Positions 1 to 6,481 of a DNA stretch of 14,876 nucleotides are shown here, piece by piece (the first letter of the stretch is position 1; each line of letters begins with the position of its first letter). The stretch comes from JBBKWH01 sp037968855 (GTDB lineage Bacteria > Pseudomonadota > Gammaproteobacteria > Pseudomonadales > Moraxellaceae). The notes beneath the pieces are model-generated. The model was given only the letters and a program-made list of their open reading frames with translations. It was not told the DNA's origin and did not search any database. Position numbers and translations under genes: made by a program. The stretch is taken from positions 1 to 14,876 of the forward strand of contig JBBKWH010000063.1 in the NCBI GenBank assembly GCA_037968855.1. Reading direction: 5' to 3'.

Positions 1-1351
1 GATCAAACACAGGACCCAAGCTCATGGCAGCGCCAATCACGCAGAACAGGCAAAAAATCAGCTTAAACAGCAAACCGCTTTTTTGGCCAAACAGGTAGGT
101 CCACCCCTTTAAGCCATAGTAAGACCAAGACAACATAGTAGAGTACGCAAACAACACCACCGCAATCGTCAACACCACATCAAAGCCGGGTAAAACACTG
201 TTAAAGGCCAATGAGGTAATTTCAACCCCTTGTAGCGTCGAATGGGTATATGCACCCGTCACCACCACAATCAATGCCGTCATGGTGCAGATCACCACGG
301 TATCGATAAACGGCTCAAGCAAGGCCACCAAGCCTTCGGTGGTTGGCTCACTGGTTTTGACCGCTGAGTGCGCAATCGGTGCAGAACCAAAACCCGCTTC
401 ATTCGAAAAAGCAGCACGCTTCATGCCTTGAATCATCACACCCAAAATACCACCCAAACCAGCTTCTGGCGAAAAAGCACCATGAAAAATAGCGGCCAAA
501 GCTGCTGGAATGTGCGCGGTATTCATGGCCAAAATGACCAGTCCTGCACCCAGATAAATCACTGCCATCAATGGAACAAGTTTGGAGGTCACGCTGGCAA
601 TTGATTTAATACCGCCAATAATCACCACCGCTGTGGCAATCGCAAAACCAATACCAAACAGATACGCGCCGCTAGTCACACCAAACTGGGTCATCAATTG
701 TGATGTGGCTTGGTTGGCCTGAAACAAGATACCTGCTCCAAACTAGCCAAAAAACACCATGATCGCCGAGGCAACTGCCAGTACACGACCAAATCGCGGA
801 AATCCACGCTCGGCCAGCCCTGCCGACAAGTAATACATTGGGCCACCTGAGACCGAACCGTCGGCATTTACCTGTCGGTATTTAACCCCCAGTGTACACT
901 CCATAAACTTGGTGGCCATACCAAGCAAACCCATGACGATCATCCAGAAGGTTGCACCTGGTCCGCCAATCGAAATAGCCACTGCTACACCAGCAATATT
1001 GCCCAGTCCAACAGTACCCGACAGTGCAGTGCTTAAGGCTTGAAAGTGGGTCACTTCGCCAGGGTCGCTTTTTTTGCTGTAGCGGCCACGTACCACATCA
1101 ATCGCCAGACCAAACTTACGGAACTGTACAAAACCAAAATACACCGTACACACCAACGACGCGATGGCTAGCCACGCGACAATAAACAAGATTGGTGTCC
1201 CCGGAATGGGTGCAAATACAATCGGCACAATGGCATTGGCCAAAGGCTCAAACACCCCTCGTATAGCAGCATCAATGCCACCCACCTCATCAGCCGCAAA
1301 GGCTGGGGATGCCATCAAGAGCATGAGCGCTGCAACTAAAGATCTGTGCAT
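1..1351 (-). pseudogene. AGCS-family sodium:alanine/glycine symporter, interrupted by an amber codon, 3' end off window
   Basis: Inner-membrane carrier that would import alanine or glycine with Na+. Reading the minus strand from the ATG at 1351 (GAGGG Shine-Dalgarno 6 nt upstream) gives a signal-like N-terminus (MHRSLVAALMLLMASPAFA), then the AGCS core with family stretches such as LSGTVGLGNIAGVA, GPGATFWMI and GGPMYYLSAGL. After residue 202 there is a TAG at 743-745. The same frame then continues without another stop to the window edge and stays clearly AGCS: FGAGILFQANQ directly after the TAG, later AAFSNEAGFGSAPIAHS. So one nonsense codon splits an otherwise intact gene. It sits in the conserved segment that usually reads like S-F-G-x-G-x-x-F-Q-x-N-Q, where a Ser codon TCG could become TAG by one change. 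It could be a recent pseudogene, a suppressed stop or a sequencing error. Family call is strong; substrate is inferred. Confidence 0.88.
743..745 (-). other. In-frame amber (TAG) codon inside the AGCS transporter gene
   Basis: The plus strand reads CTA here, TAG on the coding strand. Upstream coding ends VFFG; downstream the same frame continues FGAGILFQANQ. No frameshift is needed to rejoin the two halves, so this is a point nonsense change, not an indel. Confidence 0.9.
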
Positions 1352-1378
1352 GTAATACCCTCGTCCATCCATTGTTAG

Positions 1379-1406
1379 AGTCTAAAAGGCAAATCGTGGG
1401 GTTCAA
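1379..1406 (-). promoter_or_regulatory. Candidate sigma-70 promoter of the AGCS transporter gene
   Basis: On the minus strand TTGAAC (1406-1401) and TAGACT (1384-1379) are separated by 16 bp. The expected transcript start lies shortly before the ATG at 1351. The matches are partial and the call rests on position and spacing only. The rest of 1407-1639 shows no gene and no clear terminator. Confidence 0.35.
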
Positions 1407-1639
1407 AACAGCCGTTCTTCAACATCGCTATCAAGCCGTCACCAACCCATGCCCAGTCTCCCGACATGTAGCACCCTGTTGTTTTGGTTCACGACGTTTG
1501 ATGGGTGACAATGTGACAACGTGGCTGTGTTGATCCAACATTTGCATGGTTTGAATGGCGCACATTAGCACCGCATTGATTCTTCTGTAAATAAGCATCA
1601 ATCATGCCAGTCAGTCTGCAACTTTAGTCTATGGTTGTT

Positions 1640-2797
1640 TTAATCGCCCAATACACGCAATACAAACTCATCCATCTGCTCGGCATGCTCACGCAAGGTG
1701 TTCTCGGCGACTTTGGCATAGATCATGGTGGTTTTTGGATCACGATGGCCCAGTGAGGCTTGGGTGGATTCCAAGGATGCACCCGACATTAAGCGGTGTG
1801 TACCGTGAGTATGACGTAGGCCATGCGCTGTTAATCGCCGAATTTGCGCGGCCAAGTGTGGATCATCACAATTTGCCGCCGCTTCCTCGGTTAAACGCTC
1901 AAAGATCAAGCCAATCGCCCGCTCTTTAATCGACTCACGACAGTTACGCACATTGCATACTAGCGGTTCGTCTTCATCGGGATCAGGCAAACCGACCAAG
2001 CCCACCTGTTGACGATAATGTTTGAGTTCTTCTAGTAACAACGACGACACCATACAAGTATGCAGCTTGCCGCCTTTGCTTGGCACGGTTAAGCGCCATT
2101 GATCCTGTCCCATCACCCGCCGCCGTGTCAGACCAGCCATTGATCCTGCTGCCACCGAAGACCGCCGCAAGCCAGTGTGATACAGCAAGGCGCATAACCA
2201 GCGATCCCGCGCCGCTTGCAAGCGTTGCTCACGGCGCTCGGCCTGCTGCTCTTGCAGTAAGAGCCAGTGCCAAAACACGCCCCATGCATCTGGCTCTAAG
2301 GCTTTTTCGTGCATTGGAGTTTGCGCATAGTTGGGCTTAAAGGCTAAGGCCACTGGATTGTTGCGCACATAGCCAGCGTCTTGCAGGTAACGATACAGCC
2401 GCGCCAACACCACACGGGCATGGGCAATCGACTGGGCCGACAACGGGCCTTTAAATACTTGTGTCACGCGCCGCTCGCCTGCTGTTGTATCACCAATCAA
2501 CCAGTCTGCTGGGGGTTGTTGCAATAACGCCAAATAGGCATGCACCAGCTCTACCGTGACATCAACCAAGCCAAAACCGTGCTGCTCAATAAACAGCAAA
2601 AATCGTGAGGCCTCGCGCCGATAACTAACAAAGGTATGCTTAGAGCGGCCTGTGGTAGCGAGTAACCACGTCTGAATCGCTTCAACATCATTGCTGGCAC
2701 TGGTGGCGGCATCGGGATCAACCCGCTGCTTACGACGAGGCAGCACCGCAAGCTCAGTGTCCTGCTCCGATTGCATTGGCTCCATCCAGCGCACCAT
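1640..2797 (-). CDS. Site-specific tyrosine recombinase (phage-type integrase)
   Basis: A 385-residue tyrosine recombinase that would cut and rejoin DNA through a 3'-phosphotyrosine intermediate. An N-terminal SAM-like core-binding region (about residues 40-145, including TFVSYRREASRFLLFIEQHG) precedes the catalytic domain (about 165-385). The full catalytic set is visible: Arg211 in HTGLRR, Lys241 in PSKGGK, His325 and Arg328 in HGLRH, His351 in LGHRD, and the nucleophile Tyr360 in MIYAK. The ATG at 2797 is preferred because GGGGA lies just upstream; an in-frame TTG at 2818 has no ribosome binding site. The gene stands alone: no excisionase, phage genes or att repeats are visible in the window. 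Its target is unknown. It may mark an old integration or be a resident orphan recombinase. It is divergent from the lipoprotein gene. Confidence 0.88.
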   Translation of the reverse strand: MVRWMEPMQSEQDTELAVLPRRKQRVDPDAATSASNDVEAIQTWLLATTGRSKHTFVSYRREASRFLLFIEQHGFGLVDVTVELVHAYLALLQQPPADWLIGDTTAGERRVTQVFKGPLSAQSIAHARVVLARLYRYLQDAGYVRNNPVALAFKPNYAQTPMHEKALEPDAWGVFWHWLLLQEQQAERREQRLQAARDRWLCALLYHTGLRRSSVAAGSMAGLTRRRVMGQDQWRLTVPSKGGKLHTCMVSSLLLEELKHYRQQVGLVGLPDPDEDEPLVCNVRNCRESIKERAIGLIFERLTEEAAANCDDPHLAAQIRRLTAHGLRHTHGTHRLMSGASLESTQASLGHRDPKTTMIYAKVAENTLREHAEQMDEFVLRVLGD

Positions 2798-2807
2798 ATT
2801 CGTCCCC

Positions 2808-2827
2808 AAACGATCCAAAAATCGTTT
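2808..2827 (-). promoter_or_regulatory. Hairpin immediately upstream of the integrase ribosome binding site
   Basis: Perfect 7-bp inverted repeat AAACGAT / ATCGTTT with a 6-nt spacer. On the integrase strand the right arm runs directly into the GGGGA Shine-Dalgarno of the ATG at 2797. This could be an operator or a leader hairpin affecting initiation; the role is inferred from position alone. Confidence 0.45.
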
Positions 2828-2963
2828 TTAGTTTAGCACTAAGGCTGTTGCTGCTCACGCCGATGTGACGATGGCGACATACATGGAGCGCAATGGCTTG
2901 ATTTTGACCCCTGAGATCGGCCACAGTGACCCATCATGCGTTGCCAAAACAGACCATCAAGCC

Positions 2964-3494
2964 ATGAGCCAACACATCCTTGCCCATCACCATCCAACAC
3001 GCGACATCATCCGCTCACTCGGCGGATTGATGATGATACTTGGTATTGGTCTTGCGGGCTGTCCATCTCGCACCAGCATTATGACTGATGAAGAGCTGGA
3101 CAAAGCTGCCCAACAAGGTGATCAACAAGCACTCGATGAAATCGCAGAACGCGCACAATTAAACGCACTACCTCGGTTGCCAGACGATCAAGAAAGTGAA
3201 AAAGCCTATCTGGAGACGTTGGCCAAAGGCGATATGGCCATGATCGACACGCTGGCCAATATTGGCAATCCATGGGCACGTTTTGCTGTTGGCCAACGCT
3301 TAGTCGAACACGGTCCAACTGATCAAGACCGCAAGGTTGGACACGACTTTGTCCAAGCGGCCGTGGATCGTGATGTGGTGGCAGCACTACGCTGGCAAGC
3401 GCTGGCCTATCGACAAGGGCTTTATGGCTATACAGTGGATGCCGCCAAAGCACAGGCGCTAGAACAACGGGCAAACGACATCGAAAACTGGTAA
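2964..3494 (+). CDS. Small Sel1-like-repeat lipoprotein
   Basis: Predicted lipoprotein of 176 residues. A hydrophobic stretch (SLGGLMMILGIGLAGC) ends in a lipobox L-A-G-C with the lipidated Cys at residue 33, leaving a mature acidic protein of about 144 residues. The mature part is helical. Its C-terminal half (from about WARFAVGQRLVEHG to YGYTVDAAKAQALEQRA) has the Ala/Gly/Tyr spacing of one or two degenerate Sel1-like repeats, a TPR relative used for protein contacts. No enzyme motif is seen. The start is uncertain: the frame is open from a GTG at 2865 with ATGs at 2871 and 2883, and none has a good ribosome binding site. The ATG at 2964 gives a normal lipoprotein signal length and is chosen for that reason. 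It is divergent from the integrase and convergent with ahpF. Confidence 0.65.
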   Translation: MSQHILAHHHPTRDIIRSLGGLMMILGIGLAGCPSRTSIMTDEELDKAAQQGDQQALDEIAERAQLNALPRLPDDQESEKAYLETLAKGDMAMIDTLANIGNPWARFAVGQRLVEHGPTDQDRKVGHDFVQAAVDRDVVAALRWQALAYRQGLYGYTVDAAKAQALEQRANDIENW

Positions 3495-3500
3495 CTCACG

Positions 3501-3538
3501 CAAAAAATAGGCATCTACACAATCAAGTATAGATGCCT
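3501..3538 (-). terminator. Rho-independent terminator of ahpF
   Basis: Arms AGGCATCTA (3509-3517) and TAGATGCCT (3530-3538) form a 9-bp stem with a 12-nt loop. Read on the minus strand the stem is followed by ATTTTTTG, so it ends transcripts arriving from ahpF. On the plus strand, behind the lipoprotein gene, the tail is not T-rich. Confidence 0.75.
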
Positions 3539-3583
3539 GCTGTTGTGATCCCTCACACCAGAACAAGTCTAGCGTCAGAACAC

Positions 3584-5134
3584 TTATACCGCCTGACGAA
3601 TCAAATAATCAAAGGCACTTAAGCACGCTTTTGCGCCTTCACCCGTGGAAATAATGATTTGCTTATACGGTGTAGTGGTCGCATCACCAGCGGCAAACAC
3701 ACCGGCCATTGAGGTTTCACCTTTGGCATTCACTTCAATCTCGCCACGGGCAGACAGATCAATCGCACCTTTTAAAAAGTCCGTATTCGGCAACAGACCA
3801 ATCTGTACAAAGATACCGTCGAGCGCCAAGGTATGTGACAACTCAGTCTGGCGATCTTGGTAGACCAATCCGGTCACTTTATTGCCGTCCCCTAATACCT
3901 CAGTACTTAAGGCTTGGGTGATGATGGTCACATTGGGCAGACTGTTGAGCTTGGTTTGCAACACGGCATCGGCGCGTAGCTTGCCGTCAAACTCGATTAA
4001 GGTCACATGCTGCACGATACCGGCCAGATCAATTGCTGCTTCAACGCCAGAGTTGCCACCACCAATCACCGCAACGCGCTTGCCTTTAAACAACGGACCA
4101 TCGCAATGGGGACAGTAGGCCACGCCGCGTCCAGTGTATTCGATCTCACCGGCGACATTCATTTTGCGCCAGCGTGCGCCCGTCGCCAGCACCACGGTTT
4201 TGCTTTTTAGCGTGCCGCCGTTGCTTAAGGTCAAGGTCACTTGGCTGTCATCACGGCTGATCGACTCAACCATTTGGCTGGTCATCACATCGACGCTGTA
4301 GTCTTTGACGTGTTGCTCCATCGCCGCGACCAATTTAGGGCCAGTGGTTTCAGACACCGAGATATAGTTTTCGATGCCCATCGTATCGGCCACTTGACCA
4401 CCAAAACGCTCGGCCACTACACCCGTGCGGATACCTTTGCGTGCCGCATACACCGCCGCCGCTGCACCGGCTGGCCCACCGCCAATCACCAGCACGTCAT
4501 ACATCGGCTTGGCAGACAGCTTGGCTGCATCTTTGGCCGCGCTGTGTTGATCTAATTTGGCGACGATTTCCTCTAAAGTCATGCGGCCATGGCCATACAA
4601 CACATCGTTGTTAAACACCATCGGTACAGCCATGACTTTGCGGCTTTCGACATCATCAGGAAACAGCGCACCGTCAATCATCACGTGGCGGATATTCGGA
4701 TTCAACGCGGACATGGTGTTAAACGCCTGCACCACGTCTGGGCAGTTGTGGCAGGTCAGCGACACATAAGTCTCAAACTGATAGGTACCGTCCAAGCCCT
4801 CGATCTGCGCACGCAATGCGTCACTGATTTTGGGCGGATGTCCACCGACATGCAGCAAGGCCAACACCAAAGAGGTGAACTCGTGGCCCATCGGTAGGCC
4901 AGCAAACTCAACCCGTGCCGCCTGATCTTGCTCGGCAATACCAAACGATGGACGCCGTGTGGCATGACCGTCTTCACGCAGGCTGACTTTGGGCGATGCC
5001 GCCACAATATCGTTCAGCAAGTTACGCATCTCTAACGATGCCTCACTGTGATCAAGCGATGCGATCAGCTCAATCGGACGACGCAGATTTTCAAGATAAG
5101 CAGCCAATTGGGCTTTGAGATTGTCGGCTAACAT
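3584..5134 (-). CDS. ahpF: Alkyl hydroperoxide reductase subunit F (NADH:peroxiredoxin reductase)
   Basis: Cytosolic flavoenzyme that passes electrons from NADH through FAD and two disulfide centres to AhpC. It has 516 residues, close to E. coli AhpF. The N-terminal tandem thioredoxin-like domain carries the redox pair C128-H-N-C131. A linker leads to the thioredoxin-reductase-like half: FAD-binding GGGPAG at 218-223, the second redox pair C341-P-H-C344 followed by DGP, the NAD-binding GGGNSG at 358-363, and the C-terminal FAD motif GVFAAGDATT. The start is supported by GAGGAG 8 nt upstream. It lies downstream of ahpC on the same strand, 210 bp apart, with a hairpin in the gap and a terminator behind the gene. 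All key residues are present. Confidence 0.97.
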   Translation of the reverse strand: MLADNLKAQLAAYLENLRRPIELIASLDHSEASLEMRNLLNDIVAASPKVSLREDGHATRRPSFGIAEQDQAARVEFAGLPMGHEFTSLVLALLHVGGHPPKISDALRAQIEGLDGTYQFETYVSLTCHNCPDVVQAFNTMSALNPNIRHVMIDGALFPDDVESRKVMAVPMVFNNDVLYGHGRMTLEEIVAKLDQHSAAKDAAKLSAKPMYDVLVIGGGPAGAAAAVYAARKGIRTGVVAERFGGQVADTMGIENYISVSETTGPKLVAAMEQHVKDYSVDVMTSQMVESISRDDSQVTLTLSNGGTLKSKTVVLATGARWRKMNVAGEIEYTGRGVAYCPHCDGPLFKGKRVAVIGGGNSGVEAAIDLAGIVQHVTLIEFDGKLRADAVLQTKLNSLPNVTIITQALSTEVLGDGNKVTGLVYQDRQTELSHTLALDGIFVQIGLLPNTDFLKGAIDLSARGEIEVNAKGETSMAGVFAAGDATTTPYKQIIISTGEGAKACLSAFDYLIRQAV

Positions 5135-5278
5135 GGCGGGGTCTCCTCACGCGGTGAACAGATTGATGATGAGGATCACTCAACATCAAGCAAAAAAAGG
5201 GCGAATTGCACGAGCAAAACGTGCGTTCACGTCTTGCGCCTACAATCAGATGTCGGGAAGCTTTGCGATAATTGAGCG

Positions 5279-5304
5279 ACTTGGCGCGTATCAACACGCC
5301 AAGT
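5279..5304 (-). promoter_or_regulatory. Stem-loop in the ahpC-ahpF intergenic region
   Basis: A 10-bp stem with a 6-nt loop. One position is a C-A mismatch on the plus strand but a U-G wobble on the minus strand, so the full stem forms only in the ahpC-ahpF transcript. No T-tract follows, so it is not a plain terminator. It lies 40 bp past the ahpC stop and could be an attenuator or an mRNA-stabilising 3' hairpin that keeps ahpC mRNA above ahpF. The rest of 5135-5344 shows no gene. Confidence 0.55.
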
Positions 5305-5344
5305 CAGATGATTGACCAACCGATTGATCAGTCAATCAAACAGC

Positions 5345-5908
5345 TTAGATTTTACCAACCAAATCTAATGATGGGGTCAGCGTTGCTTGACCTTCTTTCC
5401 ACTTGGCTGGGCAGACTTGACCTGGGTTAGCGGCAGTAAATTGCGCAGCTTTTAGCTTACGCAGCGTTTCTGACACGTCACGGGCAATTTCGTTGCTGTG
5501 AATTTCGAGGGTTTTGATCACGCCATCTGGATTGATGATGAACGTACCGCGCAGGGCCAGACCTTCTTCATCAATGTGTACACCAAAGGCACGGGTCAGT
5601 TGATGAGTCGGATCGCCGACTAATGGAAACTTGGCTTTGCCAACCGCTGGCGATGTTTCATGCCAAACTTTGTGCGAAAACTGAGTATCGGTGGTGACGA
5701 TGTAGACTTCTGCACCGGCTTTTTGGAACTCGGGATAGTTGTCGGCAGCATCTTCGATTTCAGTTGGGCAGTTAAAGGTAAAGGCGGCTGGCATAAAAAT
5801 CAGCACAGACCACTTGCCTTTAAGATCCGCTTCGGTCACTTCAATGAACTGGCCATTATGAAAAGCATTGGCTTTAAACGGTTGTACTTCGGTATTGATC
5901 AAGCTCAC
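5345..5908 (-). CDS. ahpC: Alkyl hydroperoxide reductase subunit C (2-Cys peroxiredoxin)
   Basis: Typical 2-Cys peroxiredoxin that reduces H2O2, organic hydroperoxides and peroxynitrite and is recycled by AhpF. The peroxidatic Cys47 lies in FTFNCPTE, the resolving Cys166 in QVCPAKWKEG, and the C-terminus SLDLVGKI matches E. coli AhpC. I set the start at GTG 5908: AGGAG lies 7 nt upstream, the protein then begins M-S-L-I-N-T like known AhpC, and the length becomes 187 residues, the family norm. The frame stays open upstream to an ATG at 5977, but that extension has no AhpC similarity. Asn replaces the commoner Val just before the peroxidatic Cys, and MPAAF replaces YPADF; I associate this variant with Acinetobacter-type AhpC. 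OxyR control is expected from the family, but I could not identify an OxyR site with confidence. Confidence 0.97.
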   Translation of the reverse strand: MSLINTEVQPFKANAFHNGQFIEVTEADLKGKWSVLIFMPAAFTFNCPTEIEDAADNYPEFQKAGAEVYIVTTDTQFSHKVWHETSPAVGKAKFPLVGDPTHQLTRAFGVHIDEEGLALRGTFIINPDGVIKTLEIHSNEIARDVSETLRKLKAAQFTAANPGQVCPAKWKEGQATLTPSLDLVGKI

Positions 5909-6311
5909 GGTAACGCTCCTGTTGAAAATTGGCCATACAACATAACTGGCCGACATGAAACTGTGTAGATGCACCATACAAAATAACCACCAATCGGTCT
6001 AATTGAATTTTTAATTATTTATAATCGTTTTTTTAGATCAAAGAGTGCTACAGCCACTATTGGGCTCGCCTTTCTCGGCCCTACACTCACTAGAAGCGCC
6101 CTTATCTCTGCGCAAAATAAACGTGATACATCGCACAAAACATCATTGATTGGCAAAACATACAGCGACGGTTCTCAGATAGATCATGTAAGCCATTAGC
6201 GCTTTGTTTTGTCAGCTATCCGCTAGACAGGCACCAATCGAATAAATCTTGGGCAAGCTCGTTTTATGGCTAGACAACCCGATCAAGTGATCTTAAAGAT
6301 AAGCGTATTGA

Positions 6312-6343
6312 TTTGAATGATTTTTCCGATCAAATCATTCAAA
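6312..6343. repeat. 12-bp perfect inverted repeat upstream of the lipase
   Basis: Arms TTTGAATGATTT and AAATCATTCAAA with an 8-bp spacer. It lies about 65 bp before the candidate -35 box of the lipase gene. It has no T-tract suited to termination in either direction, so an upstream operator is more likely than a terminator. Protein partner unknown. Confidence 0.6.
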
Positions 6344-6364
6344 ACTGAATTTGTTTTCATAAAA

Positions 6365-6379
6365 TTATGTGATACATAA
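6365..6379. promoter_or_regulatory. Palindromic operator-like site TTATGTGATACATAA
   Basis: Perfect 6-3-6 palindrome located 27 bp upstream of the candidate -35 box of the lipase gene. The spacing suits an activator, or a repressor with upstream contacts. No regulator can be named from sequence. Confidence 0.4.
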
Positions 6380-6406
6380 CACACTATTCCCTTTTCTTAC
6401 AGCAAC

Positions 6407-6436
6407 TTGCGTACATAAATCGGAAATGACTATCAT
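6407..6436 (+). promoter_or_regulatory. Candidate sigma-70 promoter of the lipase gene
   Basis: TTGCGT (6407-6412) and TATCAT (6431-6436) are separated by 18 bp. A transcript starting near 6443 would give a leader of about 40 nt containing the AGGAG site at 6467-6471. Box matches are partial. Confidence 0.4.
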
Positions 6437-6481
6437 GAATTTCATCAGTTTTCCGTGATGGAACCTAGGAGCAAAACAAAA

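Larger units (their letters stand above)
5909..6481. other. Long intergenic region between divergent ahpC and lipase genes
   Basis: 573 bp with no convincing gene on either strand. An AT-rich stretch at about 5998-6035 lies upstream of ahpC and is the likely position of its promoter and any OxyR site; TTCAAT and TATTTT spaced 16 bp on the minus strand is a weak candidate. The lipase side holds a 12-bp-arm inverted repeat (6312-6343), a 6-3-6 palindrome (6365-6379) and a candidate promoter (6407-6436). The 9-mer GTGATACAT occurs at 6123-6131 and again within the palindrome at 6369-6377. About 6050-6300 shows nothing I can assign. Confidence 0.6.

Noticed and set aside
368..604. Open frame of 78 codons on the plus strand
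   Set aside because: It lies opposite the continued AGCS frame, which carries clear family motifs; the plus-strand frame does not.
3079..3474. Open frame of 131 codons opposite the lipoprotein gene
   Set aside because: The plus-strand frame has a lipobox and a Sel1-like pattern; the antisense frame has neither.
4241..4555. Open frame of 104 codons opposite ahpF
   Set aside because: Antisense shadow of a well-supported gene, rich in His, Arg and Thr, with no motif or ribosome binding site.
5909..5977. N-terminal extension of AhpC from the ATG at 5977
   Set aside because: The GTG at 5908 has a proper AGGAG site and yields the exact family length and N-terminus; the extension has no AhpC similarity.
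5998..6035. OxyR binding site upstream of ahpC
   Set aside because: Expected from the family and the region is AT-rich, but no convincing ATAG-N7-CTAT array could be read.
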